Positions 17,354 through 25,748 of a stretch of 64,000 nt of DNA are shown here, piece by piece. The notes under the pieces are model-generated. The model did no database searches. It saw only the letters and a list, made by a program, of their open reading frames with translations, and was not told where the DNA came from. The stretch is from Geobacter sp. FeAm09 (GTDB lineage: Bacteria; Desulfobacterota; Desulfuromonadia; Geobacterales; Pseudopelobacteraceae): assembly GCF_008330225.1 (NCBI RefSeq), contig NZ_CP042466.1, positions 310,001-374,000 on the forward strand. Direction: 5' to 3'. How positions within the stretch are numbered: position 1 is the first letter of the stretch; each line of letters opens with the position of its first letter. A program made the translations under genes and the position numbers.

Positions 17354-17911
17354 ATGGAACAAATCATTTTCTACATATTGGCCGGGGTAGCCGTTATCGG
17401 CACGATCCTGGCCATTACCGAGAAACACCCGGTGCACGCCATCCTGTACCTGGTCACCTCCCTGTTCTCCATCGCGGTGATCTTTTACCTGCTGATGGCG
17501 CCGCTGGTGGCGGCCTTCGAGGTGATCCTCTACGCCGGCGCCATCATGGTGCTGTTCCTGTTCGTGATCATGATGCTCGATCTGGGGCACCCGGAAAAGG
17601 GGGTGGCGCCCCAGTGGCGCCAGTGGCTGCCGGCCCTGGTGCTGGCCGGGGTGAGTATCGCCTGCCTGACGGTCGTCATCGTCTCCCGCCATGCCTCCCC
17701 GGCCGCACCACCAGCCCCGGCCCTGCCGATCCGCGTGGTGGCCCGCTGCCTGTTCAAGGATCATGGCCTGGCGGTGGAGCTGATCTCGCTGCAACTGCTG
17801 TTTGCCTTGGTCGGCGCACTCTATCTGGGTCGGCAAGGTGCTCCCTCACCCGGCCTTCGGCCACCCTCTCCCCAGGGGAGAGGGGCTGGGGGGGAGGGGG
17901 GACCGTCATGA
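17354..17911 (+). CDS. nuoJ: NADH-quinone oxidoreductase subunit J with repeat-derived C-terminus
   Basis: The 185-residue membrane protein has five predicted TM helices. Family features include LAITEKHPVHAILYLVTSL and YAGAIMVLFLFVIMMLD. The last 22 or so residues (after YLGRQ) are Pro/Gly/Arg-rich and are encoded by a GC-rich palindromic repeat at 17841-17905, so the original stop was probably lost by repeat insertion. The core of the protein is unaffected. The stop overlaps the nuoK start (ATGA). Confidence 0.9.
   Translation: MEQIIFYILAGVAVIGTILAITEKHPVHAILYLVTSLFSIAVIFYLLMAPLVAAFEVILYAGAIMVLFLFVIMMLDLGHPEKGVAPQWRQWLPALVLAGVSIACLTVVIVSRHASPAAPPAPALPIRVVARCLFKDHGLAVELISLQLLFALVGALYLGRQGAPSPGLRPPSPQGRGAGGEGGPS
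17841..17905 (+). repeat. CTCACCC...CTCTCCCC-A-GGGGAGAG repeat forming the nuoJ tail and nuoK RBS
   Basis: This GC-rich unit contains two stacked hairpins, GGCC-TTC-GGCC (17852-17862) and CTCTCCCC-A-GGGGAGAG (17866-17882), then a purine tract GGGGGGGAGGGGGG. It is read as the last residues of NuoJ (PSPGLRPPSPQGRG type). The purine tract acts as the Shine-Dalgarno of nuoK. Similar sequences are common intergenic repeats in proteobacterial genomes, and their translation gives a characteristic spurious peptide. Confidence 0.75.
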
Positions 17912-18216
17912 TCGTTCCGCTGGGACATATCCTCATCCTGGCCGGCCTGCTCTTCTTCCTGGGGATGGGGGGGCTTCTGGCCTGGCGGGCCAATCTGATC
18001 ATGATGCTGGTCTGCATCGAGGTCATGCTGAATGCCGTCATGCTGGTCTTCGTGGGGGGCTCGGCCCGCTGGGGCACAGCGGACGGCCAACTGTTCGCCA
18101 TCTTCATCATGGCCCTCACCTCGGCCGAGGTCTCCCTGGCCCTGGCCATGGTGGTCTACCTGCACCGGCGGCGCAAGACCGTGGATACGGACCGGTTCGG
18201 CGAGATGAAGGGGTAA
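17908..18216 (+). CDS. nuoK: NADH-quinone oxidoreductase subunit K
   Basis: This is a 102-residue protein with three TM helices. The conserved membrane Glu residues lie in LVCIEVMLNAVML and LTSAEVSLALAMVV. It belongs to the Mrp/complex I proton-translocating module. The ATG at 17908 overlaps the nuoJ stop and is served by the GGGGAGGGGGG tract of the upstream repeat. The length is normal for the family (about 100). Confidence 0.95.
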   Translation: MIVPLGHILILAGLLFFLGMGGLLAWRANLIMMLVCIEVMLNAVMLVFVGGSARWGTADGQLFAIFIMALTSAEVSLALAMVVYLHRRRKTVDTDRFGEMKG

Positions 18217-18522
18217 CTATCCGGTGTAAAAGCATTCACCACGGAGGACACGGAGAAAAGGCGGAGGAAATCAGACTACACAGCGGACCTCAAAATCTTT
18301 TGTTTTGGTCTCCTCTGTGTACCTCCGTGTCCTCCGTGGTAATGCTTTGTGATGTCAGAAGTTTTTTTAAACCCATCGATTTCGATGGGTTAAGCACTGA
18401 TAAGGAAGGGTGGCGAGTCCGTATCTGAGTGCATACAGATGCTCAAAAGATTTACTATCGACGGGACAATGGCTATTCATACCAGCCTTGAAACATTGAG
18501 GATGTTTTAACCGAAAGAACCC
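18217..18522. other. nuoK-nuoL intergenic gap
   Basis: This 306-bp gap is unusually long for the middle of a nuo operon. The first part is family-1 repeat copy B (18228-18348). A second perfect hairpin follows (AACCCATCGA, 18370-18379, with TCGATGGGTT, 18382-18391); T residues precede it rather than follow, so it is not a plus-strand terminator. The rest (18392-18522) shows no gene. Confidence 0.6.
18228..18348. repeat. Inverted-repeat intergenic element, family 1, copy B
   Basis: The left arm AAAGCATTCACCACGGAGGACACGGAG and the right arm CTCCGTGTCCTCCGTGGTAATGCTTT (each shown with its flank) are near-perfect inverts over about 25 bp, with about 70 bases between. It is the best-matched pair of arms among the five copies and lies between nuoK and nuoL. 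Confidence 0.82.
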
Positions 18523-20403
18523 ATGAAACTTTACCTTGCCCTCATACTCCTTTTGCCGCTCATGGGCGGCCTCTGCAACGCCCTGCTGGGGCGGCTGCTG
18601 CCGCGTCGTGTGGGCGAGTCGGTGGCCTGCGGGGTGATCTGGGGGGCGTTCGCCTGCGCCGTAGTGGCGTTTGCCGGCTTCACCGGGCCGGTCAGGGTGG
18701 AATTGGGCTCCTGGCTGGCCGCATTCACCTTCCAGGCCCCCATCGCCCTGTACCTGGACCAGCTTTCCCTCAGCCTGACCCTGATGATCACCTTCGTGTG
18801 CGGCCTGATCCACCTCTACTCCGTGGGCTACCTGCAGGACGACCCGGCCTGGGCTCGCTACTTCGCCCTGCTGAATATCTTCGTTTTCGCCATGCTGACC
18901 CTGGTGCTGGCCGAGAACCTGCCGCTCCTCTACCTGGGGTGGGAGGGGGTCGGCTTCTGCTCCTACGCCCTGATCGGCTTCTGGTACACGGAGGAGAAGA
19001 ACGCCACCGCCGGGCGCAAGGCGTTCATCACCACCCGCATCGGCGACACCGCTTTCGGCATCGCCATCGTCTGGATGTACCAGCTCTCCGGCTCCGTCTC
19101 CATCACCCACCTGAACAGCATGGGCGCGCTGATCCCCGTCGCCGTCGTGACGACCATAGGCCTTTTGCTCCTGGCCGGGGCTGCCGGGAAGTCGGCCCAG
19201 GTGCCGCTGTCGGTCTGGCTGCCGGATGCCATGGCCGGCCCCACGCCGGTGTCGGCCCAGATCCACGCCGCCACCATGGTCACGGCCGGGGTTTACCTGC
19301 TGGCGCGCATGTTCCCCCTGATCGGCTCCTCGGAGACGGTGCGGGCCGCCATCGCCCTGACCGGCGGCGTCACCGCCTTCTATGCCGCCACCTGCGCCTG
19401 CACCCAACGGGACCTGAAACGCATTCTGGCCTACTCCACCATCAGCCAGATCGGCTACATGGTGCTCGGCGTGGGGGCCGGAGCCTTGACCGGCGCGACC
19501 TTCCACCTGCTGACCCACGCCTTCTTCAAGGCGCTCCTGTTCCTGGGGGCGGGATGCGTCATCACCGCCCTGCACCACCAGCAGGACATCTTCCGCATGG
19601 GTGGGCTCAGAGCAAAGCTAGCCGCGGTCTACTGGCCGTTTCTGGCCGGGGCGCTCTGCCTGGCCGGGTTTCCCCTGACCGGGGGCTTTTTCAGCAAGGA
19701 CGCCATCCTGGGTGGGTTGGCCGCCCAGGGCGGTCCCCTGTACGGCGGGCTGCTGCTCCTCGGCCTCCTTACGGCGCTTCTGACCTCCTTCTACACCTTC
19801 CGCATGGTCTTCGTGGTCTTTCATGGTGGGGAAGAGGCCCACATCGGCCCCCTCCCGCGGGTCATGACCCTGACCCTCATTCCCCTGGCCCTGCTCGGCC
19901 TGTGCGGCGGCCTGTTCAACCTGCCCGCCTACCTGGGCCATCAGGGGGTTCTGGACGGCTTCCTTGGTTCGATCCCCGGTTTTAGGGGTGTTGAGCAGAC
20001 CCCCCATGCCGACGAGATCGCCCTGCAGATCGTCGCCGCCACCTTGAGCCTCACGGGTCTGGGCCTGGCCTGGTCCCGCTACACCGGCAGCCGCCGGGCC
20101 GCCGCCCTGGCCCGCGAGGACGCCGGCCGGCCGGGTGCCCGGTTCCTGCTGAACGGCTGGTACCTGGACAGCCTCTATTGGTCGCTGGTCGTCAACCCGT
20201 TCAACCACCTGGCGCGTTTCCTCTGGAAACGGTGGGACGAGGCGGGTATCGACGGCACCCTGGACGGCCTGGCCCGCCTTACCGCCCGCCTGGGCGGCCT
20301 GCCCGCCGCCTGGAGCACCGGCCGGGTGGCCACCTCCCTGTTCGGCCTGGCGGCCGGGGTCTGCGTAGTGCTCGCCTACCTTGTGTGGGTGGTGCTGCCA
20401 TGA
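18523..20403 (+). CDS. nuoL: NADH-quinone oxidoreductase subunit L (antiporter-like)
   Basis: This is a 626-residue, about 16-TM antiporter-type subunit. Family motifs include LYLGWEGVGFCSYALIGFW (key Glu), AGKSAQVPLSVWLPDAMAGPTPVSA, LKRILAYSTISQIGYM and the long lateral C-terminal helix region (about 540-626). It is the distal proton pump of complex I. Its stop overlaps the nuoM start by four bases. The residues that form the pumping path are intact. Confidence 0.95.
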   Translation: MKLYLALILLLPLMGGLCNALLGRLLPRRVGESVACGVIWGAFACAVVAFAGFTGPVRVELGSWLAAFTFQAPIALYLDQLSLSLTLMITFVCGLIHLYSVGYLQDDPAWARYFALLNIFVFAMLTLVLAENLPLLYLGWEGVGFCSYALIGFWYTEEKNATAGRKAFITTRIGDTAFGIAIVWMYQLSGSVSITHLNSMGALIPVAVVTTIGLLLLAGAAGKSAQVPLSVWLPDAMAGPTPVSAQIHAATMVTAGVYLLARMFPLIGSSETVRAAIALTGGVTAFYAATCACTQRDLKRILAYSTISQIGYMVLGVGAGALTGATFHLLTHAFFKALLFLGAGCVITALHHQQDIFRMGGLRAKLAAVYWPFLAGALCLAGFPLTGGFFSKDAILGGLAAQGGPLYGGLLLLGLLTALLTSFYTFRMVFVVFHGGEEAHIGPLPRVMTLTLIPLALLGLCGGLFNLPAYLGHQGVLDGFLGSIPGFRGVEQTPHADEIALQIVAATLSLTGLGLAWSRYTGSRRAAALAREDAGRPGARFLLNGWYLDSLYWSLVVNPFNHLARFLWKRWDEAGIDGTLDGLARLTARLGGLPAAWSTGRVATSLFGLAAGVCVVLAYLVWVVLP

Positions 20404-21893
20404 TGGCCGATCTGCATCTTTTGACCATCCTGGTCTTCTTCCCCCTGGCGGGCTGCCTGCTGATGCTGCCGGTCTGGAAGCGTCCTGCGGCTGCGCGGCC
20501 TCTGGCCCTGGGGGTGATGACCGGAGAACTGTTGCTGGCGCTCTGGCTGTACGCCTCGTGGCACGGGCTGGCGGCGCTGCACCCGGCTTTGCCCGGTTAC
20601 CTGCTGGTGGAGGACGCCCCCTGGATCAGGGACTTCGGCATCCGCTACACCCTGGGGCTGGACGGCATCTCGCTGCTCATGGTCATGCTGACCGCCTTCA
20701 GCTTCTGCGTGGCCCTGGCGGTGTCGTGGCGGGCCGTGGGCGAGAAGGTCGGCCTGTTCCTGGCGCTGCTTTTGGCCATGGAAACCGGCATCATGGGGGT
20801 CTTTCTGGCCCTGGACCTGGCACTGTTCTACCTGTTCTGGGAGGTGATGCTGATCCCCATGTTCTTCCTGATCGGCATCTGGGGCCATGGGCGGCGCATC
20901 TACTCCACGGTCAAGTTCTTCCTCTTCACCATGTTCGGCTCGCTCCTCATGCTCCTGGCGATCATCGCCCTGCACCTGCTCCATGCCCAAAAGAGCGGCG
21001 TTGCCACCTTCGGGCTGCACGAGCTTATCGCAACCCCCCTGCCGGCCGGTACCCAGCTCTGGCTGTTCGGCGCCTTTTTCCTGGCCTTTGCCATCAAGTT
21101 CCCCCTCTTCCCCCTGCACACCTGGCTGCCGGACGCCCATACCGACGCCCCCACCGCGGGGAGCGTGATCCTGGCCGGGCTGCTGCTCAAGACCGGCAGC
21201 TACGGCCTGCTCCGCTTCGGCTACCCGCTCTTCCCCCAGGCGGCCCATACGTTGACCCCCCTGTTCTATACCCTGGCCATCGCCGGCATCGTCTACGCCT
21301 CGCTGGTGGCCTTTGCCCAGGAGGACATGAAACGCCTCATCGCCTACTCCAGCATCGGCCACATGGGGTACGTGGCCATCGGCATCGCCGCCTGGCAACC
21401 GGTGGCCCTGTCCGGCTCCATCGTCCAGATGGCCAACCACGGCGTGACCACCGGCGCCCTGTTCGCCATGGTGGGCATGCTGGACGAACGGGCGCACACC
21501 CGGGAGATCGGCGCCTTCGGCGGACTATGGGGCAAGATCCCGCTCTGGTCGTTCTTCTTCCTGCTCTTCTCCATGGCCTCGGCCGGCCTGCCGGGGCTGA
21601 ACAACTTCGTGGGCGAGTTCCTGGTGCTGTCCGGCACCTTCACCAAGTCGCCCCTGGCGGCGGGACTGGCCTTCACCGGCATCGTCCTGACCCTGGTCTA
21701 CACCGTGCGCCTGGTGCAGGAGGTGATCTTTCAGACGGAACGCACGCCCTTGCCGCTGGCGGACCTGGAGCGCCGTGAAATCTGCCTTCTGGCCGTGCTG
21801 GCCCTGCTGGTGGTCTGGATGGGCGTGCACCCGGCGCCGCTGCTGGATCTGATCCACGGGCCGGTGCAACTCCTGACCGGGGGTGCGCCGTGA
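20400..21893 (+). CDS. nuoM: NADH-quinone oxidoreductase subunit M (antiporter-like)
   Basis: This is a 497-residue, about 14-TM antiporter-like proton pump. It contains LFYLFWEVMLIPMFFLIGIWG (key Glu), KFPLFPLHTWLPDAHTDAPTAGS and MKRLIAYSSIGHMGY. The ATG at 20400 overlaps the nuoL stop; the next codon is also ATG. The stop overlaps the nuoN GTG start. The length is typical for NuoM. Confidence 0.95.
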   Translation: MMADLHLLTILVFFPLAGCLLMLPVWKRPAAARPLALGVMTGELLLALWLYASWHGLAALHPALPGYLLVEDAPWIRDFGIRYTLGLDGISLLMVMLTAFSFCVALAVSWRAVGEKVGLFLALLLAMETGIMGVFLALDLALFYLFWEVMLIPMFFLIGIWGHGRRIYSTVKFFLFTMFGSLLMLLAIIALHLLHAQKSGVATFGLHELIATPLPAGTQLWLFGAFFLAFAIKFPLFPLHTWLPDAHTDAPTAGSVILAGLLLKTGSYGLLRFGYPLFPQAAHTLTPLFYTLAIAGIVYASLVAFAQEDMKRLIAYSSIGHMGYVAIGIAAWQPVALSGSIVQMANHGVTTGALFAMVGMLDERAHTREIGAFGGLWGKIPLWSFFFLLFSMASAGLPGLNNFVGEFLVLSGTFTKSPLAAGLAFTGIVLTLVYTVRLVQEVIFQTERTPLPLADLERREICLLAVLALLVVWMGVHPAPLLDLIHGPVQLLTGGAP

Positions 21894-23293
21894 CAAATGC
21901 CGACCTGATGGCACTCATGCCTTTGATCATCCCGGCCCTCGGCAGCGTGCTGGTACTGCTCATTGGCGCGGTACGCCCCGGCGGCTACCTGTACGGGGTG
22001 GCCGGGGCGCTGGTTGCGGCTTCCCTGCTGTGGGCCCTGTGCCTCCCGGCCAGCGCCCTCATGCCGGGTCTTGCCGTCACCCCCTTCTCCCGGTTCTTCG
22101 TTCTGTTCCTCGGCGGCACCTGCCTGGTGGCCCTGCTGCTGGCCGCCGGCTACAACAAACGGCGCGGCATCGTGGGGGAGGAGTACCCGGCAACGCTGCT
22201 CTTCGCCCTGGCCGGCATGGGGGCGGCCTGCGCCGCCACCGACCTGTTGATGCTGTTCCTCGGTCTGGAGGCCTTTACCTTTGCCTTCTACATCCTGGTG
22301 GCCGTGGAACGGGATTCGCCCCGGGGGGGCGAGGCGGGGCTGAAGTACCTGCTCAACGGCACCCTGGCGGCGGCCGTTCTGGCCATGGGGATCGCCCTGG
22401 TCTATTGCAGCCGCGGCACGCTCAAGCTGGCCGAACTGGCCCTGCAACCGGCCGCGCCCGAGCCGCTGTTCCTGGCCGGCGTCTGCATGATCCTTCTGGG
22501 GGTGGCCTTCAAGCTCTCCTTCGTCCCCGCCCATCTCTGGACCCCGGACGTATACCAGGGAGCCCCGGCCCCGGTGACGGCGCTCCTCTCCACCGCCTCC
22601 AAGGGGGCCTCGGCGGCGGCCCTGTTCCTCGTGCTACCGCTGGCCGCCGCATGGCGCGGCGGTCACGACATCCTCTGGTGCCTGGCGCTCGCCACTATGG
22701 CCTGCGGCAATCTGGCGGCCCTGGTGCAGACCAGCATCAAGCGCCTGCTGGCGTGGTCGTCCGTGGCCCAGATGGGGTATGTGGCCCTGGCTTTTGTGGC
22801 CCTGCCCGCCGGTGGGGCGCGGGCCGCGCTCTTCTACATGGTGGCTTACGGGGCGGCCGGACTGGCCTCCTTCGGCGCCGTGTCCGTCCTGTCCGATGGC
22901 TCGGACCGGGATGCCATCGAGCAATACCGCGGCCTGGGCTACCGCAATCCCCTGGCCGGTGCGGCCCTGGCCGTGGCGCTGTTCTCCCTGGCCGGGATCC
23001 CCCCGGCGGCCGGGTTCATGGCCAAGTTCGCGGTCTTCAGCGCCGCGCTGCGGGCCGGCGAAACCGCCCTGGCCGTGGCCGGCGTCCTCATGGCGCTCGT
23101 GGGGGTCTTCTTCTACCTGCGAGTGGTGGTTGCCCTTTATATGCGGCCTGCCGACGGAGGGGAAGCGCCGGTACGCCCCCTGTCCCTCTCCGAGGGCCTG
23201 GCACTGGCCCTCCCCACCGCCGCCATCCTCTTCCTTGGGCTCTATCCTTCCCCGCTGCTGGATCTGCTGGCCCATATCGTGAAATTTCCGTGA
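21890..23293 (+). CDS. nuoN: NADH-quinone oxidoreductase subunit N (antiporter-like)
   Basis: This is a 467-residue, about 14-TM protein, third of the antiporter-like subunits. Motifs are LLMLFLGLEAFTFAFYILV (key Glu), KLSFVPAHLWTPDVYQGAPAPVTA and IKRLLAWSSVAQMGY. It starts with GTG at 21890, overlapping the nuoM stop by four bases. It closes the nuo gene run; the frameshifted M48 protease gene begins 13 bp later. Confidence 0.95.
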   Translation: MTNADLMALMPLIIPALGSVLVLLIGAVRPGGYLYGVAGALVAASLLWALCLPASALMPGLAVTPFSRFFVLFLGGTCLVALLLAAGYNKRRGIVGEEYPATLLFALAGMGAACAATDLLMLFLGLEAFTFAFYILVAVERDSPRGGEAGLKYLLNGTLAAAVLAMGIALVYCSRGTLKLAELALQPAAPEPLFLAGVCMILLGVAFKLSFVPAHLWTPDVYQGAPAPVTALLSTASKGASAAALFLVLPLAAAWRGGHDILWCLALATMACGNLAALVQTSIKRLLAWSSVAQMGYVALAFVALPAGGARAALFYMVAYGAAGLASFGAVSVLSDGSDRDAIEQYRGLGYRNPLAGAALAVALFSLAGIPPAAGFMAKFAVFSAALRAGETALAVAGVLMALVGVFFYLRVVVALYMRPADGGEAPVRPLSLSEGLALALPTAAILFLGLYPSPLLDLLAHIVKFP

Positions 23294-23306
23294 GGAGGTT
23301 TTCCTG

Positions 23307-24103
23307 ATGCCCGGACGAATTGCGGCAATATTCTGCCTGGCCTTTGCCCTGGCCGCGTGCAGCACCGTTCCCATCACCGGGCGCTCGCAGCTCAACCTGA
23401 TCCCCGGTTCGTCCATGATCTCCATGAGCCTGCAAGAGTACGATCAGTTCCTGAAGGAGCACAAGGTCAGCACCAACCAGGAACAGACCGGGATGGTCAA
23501 ACGGGTGGGGGCACGGGTCCAGGACGCGGTGGAACGATATTTTGTCGCCAGCGGCCTGAGCGGGCATCTGGCCAGCTATAAATGGGAGTTCAACCTGGTG
23601 GAGGACAAACAGGTCAATGCCTGGTGCATGCCGGGCGGGAAGGTGGTTGTTTATACCGGCATCCTGCCGGTCGCCCGGGGGATGCGGGGCTGGCCGTGGT
23701 GATGGGGCATGAGATCGCCCATGCCATTGCGGAGCACGGCAACGAACGCATGAGCCAGGGGTTGATCACGCAACTGGGCGGAGTGGCGCTCTCCACAGCG
23801 CTTTCCACGAAGTCGGCCGCCACGCGGCAACTCTGGATGTCGGTGTACGGCGTCGGGGCCCAATACGGGGCCATCCTCCCCTACAGCAGATTGCAGGAGA
23901 GCGAGGCCGACCACCTGGGTCTGATCTTCATGGCCATGGCCGGTTACGACCCCAATGAGGCGGTTGTCTTCTGGCGGCGCATGGCCGCGCAGAAGGCGGG
24001 CCAGGCCCCCCCGGAGTTCCTCAGCACCCATCCGTCCGATGCCACCCGGGTCGCGGAGCTGGAACGCCTGATGCCGGAGGCCATGTCATACTACCGCAAA
24101 TGA
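23307..24103 (+). CDS. M48-family lipoprotein protease, frameshifted
   Basis: The 5' part (23307-23702) encodes a lipoprotein signal with lipobox LAAC and continues to GGKVVVYTGILPVARG. The 3' part in the next frame resumes DAGLAVVMGHEIAHAIAEHGNERM, with zinc site HEIAH and third ligand in LQESEADHLGL. The break falls in a G run at 23677-23681; one extra G restores a 265-residue protein. The total span is 797 bp, one short of a multiple of three. The family acts on periplasmic or outer-membrane proteins. A sequence error is more likely than a real pseudogene. It follows nuoN by 13 bp with GAGGAGG as RBS. Confidence 0.85.
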
Positions 24104-24109
24104 ACGCGA

Positions 24110-24140
24110 AAAAGGCCGCCCGGGGATCGGACGGCCTTTT
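24110..24140. terminator. Terminator after the nuo/M48 run
   Basis: A 9-bp stem (AAAAGGCCG, 24110-24118, with CGGCCTTTT, 24132-24140) encloses a GC-rich loop that extends the pairing. It lies between the plus-strand M48 gene and the convergent DUF4337 gene, and has A/T-rich flanks on both sides, so it probably serves both. Confidence 0.82.
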
Positions 24141-24163
24141 CGTATCGGGCGGCGGGAGCTTGC

Positions 24164-24694
24164 TCAGTAAAAGAGCAGCCAGGCATCCAGGAAGAAGAAC
24201 AGCCACCCCAGGTTGCACCCCATGGCGATGTACCAGAGATAGTGGCGTTTGGTCAGGCTGGCCAGGGACGAGAGCATGATGGCGATCTGGAGGAAGATGA
24301 GGGCATAGGCGAAGTTCCCCCCCATCTCCTGGGCCTTGAGCTTGGTCTTGGCGATCGTCTCGGCCTTGTCCTTGATCTCCTTTTTGTCGCCATCGTAGCG
24401 CTTGATCTCCTCGCCGTATTTGGCCAGGGTCTTCTCGTACTCGGCGGCCACTGCGGGCGGCAGCCCCTTCTGGGCATGGTACTGCAACTCCAGCGCCTTC
24501 CTGCTCATTTCAAAGTTGTGCTGCTTGATGCTTTTGGCCTGATAATAGGCCCACTGGTCGCTCTCCTGCCCCTGGGCCATGATGGCGCGGGACGAGAATT
24601 TTCCCATGTAGAGCGTGGTCAGGGCGGCCAGGACCGCCACGATGGCCGTGGAAAGCGCCAGCCATCCCTGCCATTTTTCCTTCTCTTCCGACAT
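24164..24694 (-). CDS. DUF4337-type membrane protein
   Basis: The 176-residue protein has one TM helix near the N-terminus (about 11-29), a charged and probably coiled-coil middle (about 50-120, EYEKTLAKYGEEIKRYDGDKKEIKDKAETIAK) and two TM helices at the C-terminus (about 128-148 and 152-174). This layout matches DUF4337 proteins, whose role is unknown. FSSRAIMAQGQESDQWAYYQAKSIK is a typical family stretch. RBS AGGAGG precedes the ATG at 24694. Confidence 0.82.
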   Translation of the reverse strand: MSEEKEKWQGWLALSTAIVAVLAALTTLYMGKFSSRAIMAQGQESDQWAYYQAKSIKQHNFEMSRKALELQYHAQKGLPPAVAAEYEKTLAKYGEEIKRYDGDKKEIKDKAETIAKTKLKAQEMGGNFAYALIFLQIAIMLSSLASLTKRHYLWYIAMGCNLGWLFFFLDAWLLFY

Positions 24695-24769
24695 GCAGAG
24701 TCCTCCTGAACAATGATGATGTGAGAATGCAGGATAAGCATCCCCCCGTGCTTTGTAAAGGGGGCTGAA

Positions 24770-25603
24770 TCAGATGAAGAGCGCCGCCGCGGAGGCCGGG
24801 ACGATGCCCGCCTTTTCGGCCCGCTCCATGAGGCAGTGAATGGCCCTCACCCCTTCGTCCCCCAGATCGTTGGAGAAGTCGTTGACATACAGGCCGATGT
24901 GGGCCGAGCAGACCTCCTCGTTCATCTCCTGGGCGTGTTCGTGGATGTAATGGGCCGCAGAGGCGGGATTGGCCCGGGAGTAGGCGACGCCGTCCTTTAG
25001 TGCGCCCTCGATGGCGGCGATGGTGTCGGCGCCGAGGGAGCGCCTGGCGACGATGCCCCCCAGGGGGATCGGCAGACCGCTTTCCCGCTCCCACCACTCC
25101 CCCAGGTCGAGCATCTTGTGCAGGCCGAACCCCTGGTAGGTGAAGCGGGATTCGTGGATGATCACGCCGGCATCCACGTTGCCGCTCAGGACGGCGTCCA
25201 TGATCTCGTTGAAGGGCATGACCAGGAAGTTTTTCAGGGTGGGGTCGAACAGGCGCAGCAGGAGCAGCGCCGTGGTAAGGCGTCCCGGAACGGCGATGGT
25301 CTTGCCGCGCAGATCAGAGGGGTCGAGAGGGGCCTTTGCCACCAGGAGCGGCCCGCAGCCCCGTCCCAGGGCGCTGCCGGAGCGGAGCAGGGCGTACTCG
25401 TCGCGGATATGTCCCAGGGCGTGGTAGGAAACCTTGGTGACGTCCAGCTCATTCCTGAGGGCCAACCGGTTGAGGGTCTCCACGTCCTCCAACCGCTCGC
25501 GGTAGGAGATGCCGCGGGTGTCCACCAGGCCGTGGACGAGTGGGTAGAACATGAAGGTATCGTTGGGACAGGGGGAAAAACCGAGGGTGAGAGAATGATT
25601 CAT
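24770..25603 (-). CDS. mqnD: 1,4-dihydroxy-6-naphthoate synthase (menaquinone synthesis)
   Basis: This 277-residue protein has the periplasmic-binding-protein fold used by MqnA/MqnD. LGFSPCPNDTFMFYPLVHG at the N-terminus, ELDVTKVSYHALGHI, GRGCGPLLVAK and GVIIHESRFTYQ are typical of MqnD. It converts cyclic dehypoxanthinyl futalosine to 1,4-dihydroxy-6-naphthoate. With mqnB at 8938 it indicates the futalosine route to menaquinone, which would be the quinone used by complex I here. The ATG at 25603 and the length are normal. Confidence 0.92.
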   Translation of the reverse strand: MNHSLTLGFSPCPNDTFMFYPLVHGLVDTRGISYRERLEDVETLNRLALRNELDVTKVSYHALGHIRDEYALLRSGSALGRGCGPLLVAKAPLDPSDLRGKTIAVPGRLTTALLLLRLFDPTLKNFLVMPFNEIMDAVLSGNVDAGVIIHESRFTYQGFGLHKMLDLGEWWERESGLPIPLGGIVARRSLGADTIAAIEGALKDGVAYSRANPASAAHYIHEHAQEMNEEVCSAHIGLYVNDFSNDLGDEGVRAIHCLMERAEKAGIVPASAAALFI

Positions 25604-25748
25604 GACAACTCCGTTCCGGGATCAGGGATCGGGTCCGTCTGCTCTGCCGCGTCTCGCGCGCCCGGCATGCGAACCCTCTATGACATCGTTTGGCTGGTGC
25701 GGGGGCATGCGGACTCCATCCGTTTGCCCGGATCGCTTTCAGCGGCGG

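Noticed and set aside
18370-18391. Perfect 10-bp hairpin in the nuoK-nuoL gap, considered as terminator
   Set aside because: The T tract lies before it on the plus strand and the minus strand has A residues after it, so the order is wrong for either direction.
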